A stretch of DNA of 64,000 nt, from the NCBI GenBank assembly GCA_028736075.1, contig CP117875.1, forward strand, positions 1,984,001 to 2,048,000. The letters are read 5' to 3'. Every line of letters begins with the position of its first letter. Within the stretch, counting starts at the first letter, position 1. The notes under the pieces were generated by a model. That model had not been told where the DNA came from, did no database searches, and worked only from the letters and a program-made list of their open reading frames with translations. The position numbers and the translations under genes were made by a program. The stretch comes from Chryseobacterium sp. KACC 21268 (GTDB lineage: Bacteria > Bacteroidota > Bacteroidia > Flavobacteriales > Weeksellaceae). Shown in pieces: positions 32,783-40,842 of this stretch.

Positions 32783-34885
32783 ATGGAAAACGTAAAAACA
32801 TTCAAGTACGTAGATTATTTATGGGACGAGGAGAAAGCAGCATCTTTTGGAGATGATCAGGTTGCTTTGTTTTTGTACCGTTCAAACATATTAGGAGCTG
32901 ATCTTAGAATTACAAATTACGGTGGAGGAAACACCAGTTGTAAAACTATTGAGAAAGATCCACTGACAAATGAAGAGGTAGAAGTAATGTGGGTAAAAGG
33001 TTCTGGCGGCGACATCGGAACTTTGACAAGAAAAGGAATCGCAGGTTTATATACAGAAAGATTGAGAAATCTTAAAAATGTTTACGGCGGTCTGGCAGAC
33101 GAGGACAGAATGGTTGGTTTGTTCGATCACTGTATTTTTGATCTTGACAGCAAAGCACCTTCAATTGATACACCACTACACGGACTTTTACCTTTCAAAC
33201 ATATCGATCACCTTCACCCAGATGCATTGATTGCAGTGGCTGCTGCAAAAGACAGCGAAGCAATTACCAAAGAAATCTGGGGAGACACAATGGGTTGGGT
33301 GCCTTGGCAGCGTCCTGGTTTTGATTTAGGTTTACAATTGGAAAAATGTCTAGCTGACAATCCTGGAATCCGCGGAATTATCTTAGGAAGTCACGGTTTA
33401 TTCACTTGGGGTGATACATCTTACGAATCTTACATCAACAGTTTGGAAGTTATCGAAATGGCTTCTGAATATATCGCTAAAAAAATCGAAGAAAAAGGAC
33501 AGGTTTTCGGCGGTCAAAAAGTGGAATCTCTTCCATCTGACGATCGTAAAAACAAAGCTGCTCAAATTATGCCTTTGTTAAGAGGTTTGGCTTCTTCTGA
33601 AAACAGAATGGTCGGTCATTTCACAGACAGCGAAGTTGTTATGGAATACATCAACAGTAATGATTTGGAAAGATTAGCTCCACTTGGAACTTCTTGCCCG
33701 GATCACTTTTTGAGAACTAAAATTCAGCCGTTGGTTTTGACTTTAGACAAAAATGAAGATTTATCTGATTCTAAAGTCATTCTTGAAAAACTAAATCCAC
33801 TTTTCGAACAATACAGACAAGAATACAAAGAATACTACGAAACTTGCAAGCATCCAAACAGTCCTGCAATGCGCGACCCGAATCCGGTGATCATCATTTA
33901 TCCAGGCGTCGGAATGTTCAGTTTCTCAAAAGATAAGCAAACGACTCGTGTTGCAAATGAATTCTACGTGAATGCAATCAATGTAATGAGAGGAGCAGAA
34001 GCTATTTCTCAATACACATCTTTACCAAGACAGGAAGCTTTCGATATCGAATATTGGTTACTCGAAGAAGCTAAACTTCAAAGAATGCCGAAAGAAAAAC
34101 CATTGTCCAGAAAAATTGCTATCGTTACAGGAGCAGGCGGTGGAATAGGACAGGCAATCGCTGATAAAATGGTGGCTGAAGGTGCAGTAGTAGTTTTCAC
34201 AGACCTTAATCACGAAGCTGCAGAAGCTGTTACTGCAAAATACAACAAAGATCAGGCAATCGCAGTTCAATGTGATGTGACGAATGAAGAAGACATTGTA
34301 GACGCTTTCAAAGAAACTGTTTTAGCTTTTGGAGGTGTTGATATTTTGGTTCACTCTGCAGGTCTAGCAATTTCTAAATCTTTGGAAGATACAACGACGA
34401 AAGATTGGGATCTTCTTGAAAATGTTTTGGTTAAAGGTCAGTTCTTAATTGCTAAGAACGGAACTGAAATTATGAAAAAACAAAATCTTGGAGGTGATAT
34501 CGTCAACATTGCCAGTAAAAATGGTTTAGTTGCGGGTCCAAACAATGTAGCTTACGGCACTGCAAAAGCGGCTCAACAGCATATGACGAGATTATTGGCA
34601 GCAGAATTGGCCGCTGATAAAATCAGAGTTAATGTGGTGAATCCAGACGGCGTGATCGTTGGAAGTAAAATCTGGGAAGGTTCTTGGGCGGAAGGCCGTG
34701 CAAAAGCAAACGGAATTTCTGTAGAAGAATTACCTGCATTTTACGCAAAAAGAAATTTATTAAACGAAATTATTCTTCCTGAAGATATTGCAAACGGCGT
34801 TTTTGCTTGTGTTGCAATCTTGGACAAAACAACAGGAAATATCATCAATGTAGATGGCGGAATGGCGAATGCGTTCCCAAGATAA
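32783..34885 (+). CDS. rhaEW: Bifunctional L-rhamnulose-1-phosphate aldolase / L-lactaldehyde dehydrogenase
   Basis: 700 residues, cytosolic. The N-terminal part (about 1-430) is a class II aldolase with TNYGGGNTSCKT, the metal-binding HIDHLHPDALIAV and LGSHGLFTWGD. The C-terminal part is a short-chain dehydrogenase with the nucleotide loop GAGGGIG near residue 448 and YGTAK (Y591, K595). This fusion is the known RhaEW type: the aldolase yields DHAP and L-lactaldehyde, and the dehydrogenase oxidises lactaldehyde to L-lactate, keeping the reactive aldehyde within one protein. It is first of a co-directed set with rhaI, rhaB and lldD. Confidence 0.93.
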   Translation: MENVKTFKYVDYLWDEEKAASFGDDQVALFLYRSNILGADLRITNYGGGNTSCKTIEKDPLTNEEVEVMWVKGSGGDIGTLTRKGIAGLYTERLRNLKNVYGGLADEDRMVGLFDHCIFDLDSKAPSIDTPLHGLLPFKHIDHLHPDALIAVAAAKDSEAITKEIWGDTMGWVPWQRPGFDLGLQLEKCLADNPGIRGIILGSHGLFTWGDTSYESYINSLEVIEMASEYIAKKIEEKGQVFGGQKVESLPSDDRKNKAAQIMPLLRGLASSENRMVGHFTDSEVVMEYINSNDLERLAPLGTSCPDHFLRTKIQPLVLTLDKNEDLSDSKVILEKLNPLFEQYRQEYKEYYETCKHPNSPAMRDPNPVIIIYPGVGMFSFSKDKQTTRVANEFYVNAINVMRGAEAISQYTSLPRQEAFDIEYWLLEEAKLQRMPKEKPLSRKIAIVTGAGGGIGQAIADKMVAEGAVVVFTDLNHEAAEAVTAKYNKDQAIAVQCDVTNEEDIVDAFKETVLAFGGVDILVHSAGLAISKSLEDTTTKDWDLLENVLVKGQFLIAKNGTEIMKKQNLGGDIVNIASKNGLVAGPNNVAYGTAKAAQQHMTRLLAAELAADKIRVNVVNPDGVIVGSKIWEGSWAEGRAKANGISVEELPAFYAKRNLLNEIILPEDIANGVFACVAILDKTTGNIINVDGGMANAFPR

Positions 34886-34921
34886 ATTTAATTTTTTAGA
34901 AGGTTTTTATTTTAATAAATT

Positions 34922-35104
34922 GAAAGCTTGCTTTAACATAACCACAAAAGTAACATAAGACTCTAATACAGTATTTTCTGAAAATCTTTGATTTTCTTCT
35001 TATGTAAACTTTTCTTATTTTTTTAGCTTTAATAACCATATGGTTTTAAAGTTTAAAATAAAACTTATGTGCCTTATGTGGTTTAAAAATATTGCAAGCT
35101 TTTC
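34922..35104. repeat. Long imperfect inverted repeat between rhaEW and rhaI
   Basis: The left arm 34922-34959 (AAGCTTGC, then ACCACAAAAGTAACATAAG) and the right arm 35064-35104 (CTTATGTGCCTTATGTGG, then GCAAGCTTTT) are inverted copies of about 38 bases with small gaps, enclosing about 100 bases. No gene lies inside. The arms share CACATAAG-type words with the region 18655-18705, so this is probably a mobile-repeat relic rather than an operator. Confidence 0.7.
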
Positions 35105-35128
35105 AATTTTAAAATTTTAAGATATATC

Positions 35129-36406
35129 ATGATAATAGGAAAAGATATTATAGATCAGTACAACAAAGCAGGCGTTGAAAACTTTAATTCAGATTTCGAT
35201 TTTCTGCAAAATAAACTGACGAAATCGGGAGCAAATGTTGCTGATATTGTTAACAAAATTGCCGATTTCCAAGTAGCAATTCCAAGCTGGGCTTTAGGCG
35301 CAGGCGGAACTCGTTTCGGGAGATTTTCTTACGGCGGTGAACCTGCTGTTTTGGAACAAAAATTAGATGATGTTGGTTTGCTTCATGCTTTGACTCATTC
35401 TGCCGGAGCGGTTTCCCTTCACATTCCTTGGGATATTCCAAGCGATGTAAGTGCTTTGAAAGAAAGTGCAAAATCTCACGGACTTGTTTTCGACGCCATG
35501 AATTCCAACACTTTTCAGGATCAGCCTGGCGCACAAAAATCATATAAATTCGGTTCTTTGAACTCCGTTAACGAAGATTCCAGAGCTTACGCTGTGGAGC
35601 ATAACAAGGAAGTAATTAGAATCGGAAAAGAATTAGACTCCAAAAGTTTAACCGTTTGGTTGGCCGACGGCGCAAGTTTTCCAGGACAATTGAATTTCCA
35701 AACTGCTTTATCGAATACTGAAAAAAGCTTGAAAGAAATCTACGCAGATATGCCGGAAGACTGGAAATTGTTCATCGAATACAAACCTTACGAACCAAAT
35801 TTCTACTCCACAACAATTCAGGATTGGGGAACTTCTTTTATGCTGGCAAACGCTTGCGGCGAAAGAGCTTTCACGCTGGTTGATCTTGGTCATCATTTAC
35901 CAAACACAAATATCGAGCAGATCGTTGCAACGTTGATGTACAAAGGTAAATTAGGCGGTTTCCATTTTAATGACAGTAAATATGGTGATGATGATTTGAC
36001 GGTTGGTTCCATCAAACCTTATGCTTTATTCTTGATTTTCAACGAATTGGTTTACGGAATTGAAAATAACAAAAACAATCCTTATCCAGCTTGGATGATC
36101 GATGCTAGTCATAACATCAAAGATCCTTTGGAAGATTTGTTACAATCTTTGGAAGCTATATTAATTGCTTATGCTCAGGCACTTTTGGTTGATCAGAAAG
36201 CTTTGAAAACTGCCCAATTAAATAATGATGTTGTAGGAGCACAGGATATTTTGCAAAACGCCTACAGAACGGATGTTCGTCCGTTGTTGCAGGCTGCAAG
36301 ATTACAAACCGGAGCAGCATTAGACCCAATCGCCGCTTACAGAAATCTGAAAGTAAGAGAAACTTTGATTTCCGAAAGAGGCTGGGCAAAAGCAACAGGA
36401 TTGTAA
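35129..36406 (+). CDS. rhaI: L-rhamnose isomerase, RhaI type
   Basis: 425 residues, a TIM-barrel sugar isomerase of the RhaI class rather than the E. coli RhaA class. Metal-ligand motifs are visible: KLFIEYKPYEPNF (Glu), FTLVDLGHHLPNTNIEQ (Asp) and GGFHFNDSKYGDDDL (His, Asp). The C-terminus ends SERGWAKATGL. It converts L-rhamnose to L-rhamnulose. The gene lies 243 bases after rhaEW across an inverted repeat, and no good promoter is seen, so it may be read from the rhaEW promoter. Confidence 0.92.
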   Translation: MIIGKDIIDQYNKAGVENFNSDFDFLQNKLTKSGANVADIVNKIADFQVAIPSWALGAGGTRFGRFSYGGEPAVLEQKLDDVGLLHALTHSAGAVSLHIPWDIPSDVSALKESAKSHGLVFDAMNSNTFQDQPGAQKSYKFGSLNSVNEDSRAYAVEHNKEVIRIGKELDSKSLTVWLADGASFPGQLNFQTALSNTEKSLKEIYADMPEDWKLFIEYKPYEPNFYSTTIQDWGTSFMLANACGERAFTLVDLGHHLPNTNIEQIVATLMYKGKLGGFHFNDSKYGDDDLTVGSIKPYALFLIFNELVYGIENNKNNPYPAWMIDASHNIKDPLEDLLQSLEAILIAYAQALLVDQKALKTAQLNNDVVGAQDILQNAYRTDVRPLLQAARLQTGAALDPIAAYRNLKVRETLISERGWAKATGL

Positions 36407-36492
36407 AATCCTATTTAAATTTGATAATTCTAACTTTCATGCGATCTGAAAGTTTTATTATAAACCACTCAATTTTTTTTCATTTAAGGTAA

Positions 36493-36620
36493 AGTGTTTA
36501 GAGCATTAAGTTTCAATAAAGTAAGAAGTAATGATTTTCTTGATATCTAAACACTCCTTTAAATGATCATTAATTTGACAGAATAAGTTTAATTTCAAAC
36601 CTGAAAAATCTTATTCCGTC
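36493..36620. repeat. Two successive inverted repeats upstream of rhaB
   Basis: AGTGTTTAGA (36493-36502) is perfectly inverted as TCTAAACACT (36546-36555). A second pair, GACAGAATAAG (36577-36587) and CTTATTCCGTC (36610-36620), matches at 10 of 11. They fill most of the 239-bp gap between rhaI and rhaB. They could be mRNA stem-loops that tune expression inside the operon, or repeat relics; no poly-T follows either stem. Confidence 0.55.
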
Positions 36621-36645
36621 ATCCAACAATTAACTTATTGCAAGA

Positions 36646-38034
36646 ATGTCCAAAAAAAAGGTTACCATCGTATTTGATATTGGAAAAACCAACAAAAAGT
36701 TTTTTTTATTTGATAAAAATTACAAGGAAGTCGTAAGGGAATATACAGAATTACCGCTCACAACGGACGAAGACGGATATCCGACAGAAGATCTTGCGGC
36801 ACTTCAGAATTGGATCAAAGATAATTTCAATGCGATCCTTGACGATGAAAATTTTGATGTGAAAGCCATCAATTTTTCCACTTACGGTGCCAGTTTTGTA
36901 CACTTGGATCACAAAGGAAATGTCCTCACACCTTTATACAATTACACCAAACCAATCGATGAAGATATTCTCGATTTGTTTTATGAAAAACACGGCGACA
37001 AACTAAAAATTGCCCGAGAAACAGCATCACCACAAGCTGGAATGTTGAACTCCGGATTGCAATTGTTTTGGTTGAAGTACAAACATCCTGACGTTTTTAG
37101 TAAAATCCGTTATAGTCTTCATTTACCTCAATATTTATCGTATCTGTTTACTGGAATTTGCGTTTCTGAATTTACGTCAATCGGTTGTCACACGAATTTG
37201 TGGGATTATGATAAAGGTGATTACCACGACTGGGTTTACGAAGAAGAAATCGATGTTTTGATGCCGCCAATCGTACCAACTTCTGCGAGTATCAACACGT
37301 CTTACAGAAATAAAAAAATCAAGATTGGTGTCGGAATTCACGACAGTTCTTCGGCATTATTACCTTATATTTTAAGCAAGAAAAATCCGTTTTTACTATT
37401 ATCGACAGGAACTTGGAGTATATCTCTAAATCCTTTTAATGATGAAAGTTTGACCGATGAAGATATCGAAAACAACTGCTTGAATTATATGCGGATCGAC
37501 GGCAAACGTGTCAAAGCTTCCCGATTTTTTATGGGAAATGAATACCGAATTCAGGTTGAAAAACTTTGTGCTTATTACGGAAAAGAATATGGTGCTCATC
37601 GAGAAGTGGAGTTTGATCAGGAATTATATTTAAATTTAATGAAAAACAAAGCGGTCTATTTCCGTTTTGAAGGCATTATTTTAAAAAGAAAATTGATCAC
37701 CGAAACAGATTTGAAATCTTTCGCAACTTTCGAAGAAGCTTATCATCAGTTAATGATTGAATTAATGGATCTTCAGATTCACACGATCAAAAATGCCATT
37801 GGAAATTCTGACATTGACACGATTTATATTGATGGCGGTTTTACAGACAACGACGTTTTTATGAAATTAATGTCGCATCATTTCCAGCATTACAATGTGA
37901 TGTCAACGCATTCTCCGCTTGGTTCAGCTTTAGGAGCATCTATGGTGATTTCCAACAAAAAAATCGACGAGACATTTCTACAACAACATTATCAGATGAA
38001 AGTGCTTCAACCTTTAATTCTTAATTATCATTAA
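36646..38034 (+). CDS. rhaB: L-rhamnulokinase (FGGY kinase family)
   Basis: 462 residues. N-terminal phosphate loop IVFDIGKTNKKFFLFD and the sugar-binding domain with NFSTYGASFVHLD and CHTNLWDYDKGDYHDW. The C-terminal domain has LLSTGTWSISLNPF and the adenosine motif YIDGGFTDNDVFM. These are FGGY features, and together with the neighbouring isomerase and aldolase they assign the substrate as L-rhamnulose. The product is L-rhamnulose-1-phosphate. Start chosen at the ATG at 36646, preceded by a short A-rich leader. Confidence 0.9.
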   Translation: MSKKKVTIVFDIGKTNKKFFLFDKNYKEVVREYTELPLTTDEDGYPTEDLAALQNWIKDNFNAILDDENFDVKAINFSTYGASFVHLDHKGNVLTPLYNYTKPIDEDILDLFYEKHGDKLKIARETASPQAGMLNSGLQLFWLKYKHPDVFSKIRYSLHLPQYLSYLFTGICVSEFTSIGCHTNLWDYDKGDYHDWVYEEEIDVLMPPIVPTSASINTSYRNKKIKIGVGIHDSSSALLPYILSKKNPFLLLSTGTWSISLNPFNDESLTDEDIENNCLNYMRIDGKRVKASRFFMGNEYRIQVEKLCAYYGKEYGAHREVEFDQELYLNLMKNKAVYFRFEGIILKRKLITETDLKSFATFEEAYHQLMIELMDLQIHTIKNAIGNSDIDTIYIDGGFTDNDVFMKLMSHHFQHYNVMSTHSPLGSALGASMVISNKKIDETFLQQHYQMKVLQPLILNYH

Positions 38035-38097
38035 TTAATTCTTTGAAAGTTTTAGTCAAAAAACCATCAACAACCAACCAAAAACCATCAACCAATT

Positions 38098-39249
38098 ATG
38101 TCATTCCCATTTGATACCAATTATGCTTCGCTAGAACTTCTGATCGAAAAAGCTAAAAAGAGAATGCCTCAATTCGCTTTTGATTATCTGGATGGTGGCT
38201 GTAATGAAAATATCAACAGAGACAGAAACACAAGCGAACTGAGAGATGTTTTGCTTCGCCCGCAGTACCTTCAGGATCATTATCGTGAAGCCAATATGGA
38301 AACGGAATTGTTCGGCGTCAAATACGCTGCACCATTCGGGATTTCACCAGTTGGGTTGCAAGGTTTGATGTGGCCGAATGCTCCGGAAATTTTAGCAAAA
38401 GCAGCTTTCAAACATAATATTCCTTTCATTCTAAGTACCGTTACGACCAGCAGCATCGAAAGAATCGCCGAGTTGACCGAAGGTAAAGCTTGGTATCAAC
38501 TTTATCATCCAAGAGAAGAATGGTTGCGCGATGATATTCTCGAACGTTGTGAAGCTTCTGGCTACGACGTTTTGGTAGTTTTGGCAGACGTTCCGACTTT
38601 CGGCTACAGAGCCAAAGAAATCAGAAATGGTCTGGCAATGCCACCGCAATTGAATTTAAGAACCGTTTCTCAAGCGATGGTAAAACCACAATGGTGTCTG
38701 GAAATGTTGAAACACGGCGTTCCTAGCTTTGCCACAATGGATAAGTATATGGACAAGAATATGGGCGTGAAGCAGCTCGGACAGTTTATGAATTCTACTT
38801 TTTCTGGAAGATTAAACTCAGACAGAATCAAAGCGATTCGTGATAGATGGAAAGGGAAATTGGTCATCAAAGGTGTTGCTTCTGACGAAGATGCTGCTGA
38901 ATCTGTAAGGTTAGGATTTGATGGAATGATCATCTCCAACCACGGCGGAAGACAGTTGGATGCTGGAGAATCCACGATTTCAGTTGTCAAAGACATCAGT
39001 GAAAAGTACAAAGGTCAAATCAAAATTATGATGGATAGTGGCGTAAGAACTGGTCCGGATGTTGCCCGCGCACTAAGTTGTGGCGCTGAATTTACATTTA
39101 TGGGAAGAACATTTATGTACGCCGTTGGAGCTTTGGGGGAAAAAGGTGGCGATCATATTATTGAAATGTTGAAGATGCAATTCCGACAAGTGATGGAGCA
39201 ACTTTGTTGTAATGAAACGACTGAATTACAGAATTTTAGGGTAAAATAA
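38098..39249 (+). CDS. lldD: FMN-dependent alpha-hydroxy-acid (L-lactate) dehydrogenase
   Basis: 383 residues. TIM barrel with FAFDYLDGGCNENIN near the N-terminus, FGISPVGLQGLMWP, and the active-site loop ISNHGGRQLDAG (His about 282, Arg about 285), then MMDSGVRTGPDVARAL and the phosphate site FMGRTFMYAVGA. The FMN-dependent family oxidises 2-hydroxy acids. Its place 63 bases after rhaB makes L-lactate, the product of the RhaW half, the likely substrate, giving pyruvate and passing electrons to the respiratory chain. This completes rhamnose use under aerobic conditions. Glycolate or mandelate cannot be excluded by sequence alone. Confidence 0.85.
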   Translation: MSFPFDTNYASLELLIEKAKKRMPQFAFDYLDGGCNENINRDRNTSELRDVLLRPQYLQDHYREANMETELFGVKYAAPFGISPVGLQGLMWPNAPEILAKAAFKHNIPFILSTVTTSSIERIAELTEGKAWYQLYHPREEWLRDDILERCEASGYDVLVVLADVPTFGYRAKEIRNGLAMPPQLNLRTVSQAMVKPQWCLEMLKHGVPSFATMDKYMDKNMGVKQLGQFMNSTFSGRLNSDRIKAIRDRWKGKLVIKGVASDEDAAESVRLGFDGMIISNHGGRQLDAGESTISVVKDISEKYKGQIKIMMDSGVRTGPDVARALSCGAEFTFMGRTFMYAVGALGEKGGDHIIEMLKMQFRQVMEQLCCNETTELQNFRVK

Positions 39250-39279
39250 TATAGTTGTTTTAATAATTTTATTCTAATG

Positions 39280-39308
39280 AAACGGGTTTTTCAGAAAGCT
39301 CGTTTTTT
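39280..39308. terminator. Terminator between lldD and the convergent GntR gene
   Basis: AAACGGG pairs with CTCGTTT (one G-T pair) around a 12-base loop, with a T run after it on the plus strand. It ends the rhamnose catabolic unit, 31 bases after lldD. Confidence 0.5.
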
Positions 39309-39320
39309 ATATTTATTAAA

Positions 39321-40367
39321 CTAAAGAGATTCCCTTTCAATAAATTTAAAAACATTATTCACCTGTTCTTTCTTGTTTTTCAACACCATATAAGCTGCAG
39401 ATTCAGCCATAGCTTTGAAATCTGTTGTAATCACAGTAATTCCTAATAATTCTTTTAGAGGCGTTTCGTTATAGGAAATGATGCCGATATCTTCGCCTAA
39501 TTTCAGATTTTTCTGTCTGATTTGTTTTACCAAATTGACCAGATCACGTTCCTGAATCGTCACAAAAATATCTTTGTCCTGCAGTTCCATATCAGGATAG
39601 ATGGCGTCCAGAATTTCATAATCAAATTTGAATTCATTACAAAACTTCTCGAAACCACGTACAATTCGGAAAGGATATGGATTGACTGATTTGTTGGGAT
39701 AAACCAAAATAATCTTGTCATACTTTTTGATCTTCTCCAAACCTTCCTTCAAAGCATTATAAATATCTTGTGCAAAATCCTGAAAAACAGAACCGTATTC
39801 GCCTGAAATATTTGGTTTTGTATTGTCTAGCATCACCAATTTATTCTTAGGTATTTTCTCGATCATATCAATCACTTCCTGCGTAGAGCTGGTGTGTTTG
39901 GACTGGTCATCACGGAAATGGGGCATCACAACGTAGTAGTCAAATCCTCCCAAATTTCGCTTCAAAGCATTGATGAAAAGCGTCTCGTCGCAATGGTAGA
40001 TATACATTTCAACATTTCCCTTGGTTCCGATGGCATTTACAAAATAATCATAAATCATCATTTTGTAAGTGCTTGGCTTATTGATCAAAAAGAAAATATT
40101 GATGACATCACTTTTATTAATCCTCGAAATATAATAACCTTTACCTTTTACGGATTCTATGATTTGCCTTTTTCTAAGCTCTTTGTAAGCTTTTTCAACG
40201 GTATCTCTGGAAAGAAAACAAGCTTCACTCAATTCATTAATAGAAGGTATTTTTTCTCCAATTTTAATTTCTCCGGCGTCAATTCCATTTAGGATAGAAT
40301 CTACAATTTGTTTGTATTTTGGAACTCGGGAGTTTTCGTTAATATTGACTTCGAATATTTCTGACAT
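39321..40367 (-). CDS. GntR-family regulator with periplasmic-binding-like sensor
   Basis: 348 residues. The N-terminal winged helix (about 14-82) has VPKYKQIVDSILNGIDAGEI, KIPSINELSEACFLSRDT and KGKGYYISRI. From about 88 to 340 it has a LacI-type sugar-binding fold (VINIFFLINKPSTYKMMIYD, DIFVTIQERDLVNLVKQI, GIISYNETPLKELLGITVI). This combination is used by several Bacteroidota sugar-operon regulators. It is the only transcription factor inside the RG-I and rhamnose locus and the best candidate to read L-rhamnose or a derivative. Whether it binds the GTGCAGGAYR box is untested, and no such box lies before its own start. Confidence 0.85.
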   Translation of the reverse strand: MSEIFEVNINENSRVPKYKQIVDSILNGIDAGEIKIGEKIPSINELSEACFLSRDTVEKAYKELRKRQIIESVKGKGYYISRINKSDVINIFFLINKPSTYKMMIYDYFVNAIGTKGNVEMYIYHCDETLFINALKRNLGGFDYYVVMPHFRDDQSKHTSSTQEVIDMIEKIPKNKLVMLDNTKPNISGEYGSVFQDFAQDIYNALKEGLEKIKKYDKIILVYPNKSVNPYPFRIVRGFEKFCNEFKFDYEILDAIYPDMELQDKDIFVTIQERDLVNLVKQIRQKNLKLGEDIGIISYNETPLKELLGITVITTDFKAMAESAAYMVLKNKKEQVNNVFKFIERESL

Positions 40368-40590
40368 AACGCTTTTAAATAGGAATATTACTTTCAGTTC
40401 TAAGAATAATCTGACCTTAGAAAATTGATTTAATAAGTAAAGACAAGATACTAAATTTCTATCAATAAGATTTTATTATTTAATATTGTTCAAACTCAGC
40501 GTGTTTGCATTATTTAAAGTCGAAAAGTTCTCTCAAATTTAACATACCAAATACCATTTTTTGCATTCTAGGAGACATTAATAAATATTG

Positions 40591-40842
40591 TTAGTTCATT
40601 ATGTTGTTAATATAGATTTCGATATTCAAATAATTTTTGCAAACTTTACTAGGCTTCAACGCGTCTGAAGGATCATTGGGATCAAGACCCATTTTCACTT
40701 CTTCGAAATCCGGAATTCCATCTTTGTCACTGTCTTTTTCAGCTTGATAAAATGGGAAATCGCCCAATCCATTATTTGCAATTGGAAGGTCATCTTCCGT
40801 GAAAACATACAAACCTTTTTTTTTTTTTTCCTTTAGAATCAA
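40591..40842 (-). pseudogene. Out-of-frame C-terminal part of the PL1 pectate lyase
   Basis: After the A14 tract this frame encodes GLYVFTEDDLPIANNG and a calcium-loop-like repeat (DSDKDGIPDFEEVKMG, LDPNDPSD) and ends at 40591. Calcium-loop tails of this kind are common at the ends of Bacteroidota pectate lyases, so this is the natural end of the upstream gene in the -1 frame and not a gene of its own. The apparent start ahead of the lysine run is an artefact. Confidence 0.8.

Noticed and set aside
40591-40842. An independent 83-residue gene
   Set aside because: It is the continuation of the pectate lyase in another frame after the A14 tract; the lysine-rich start is an artefact of the tract.
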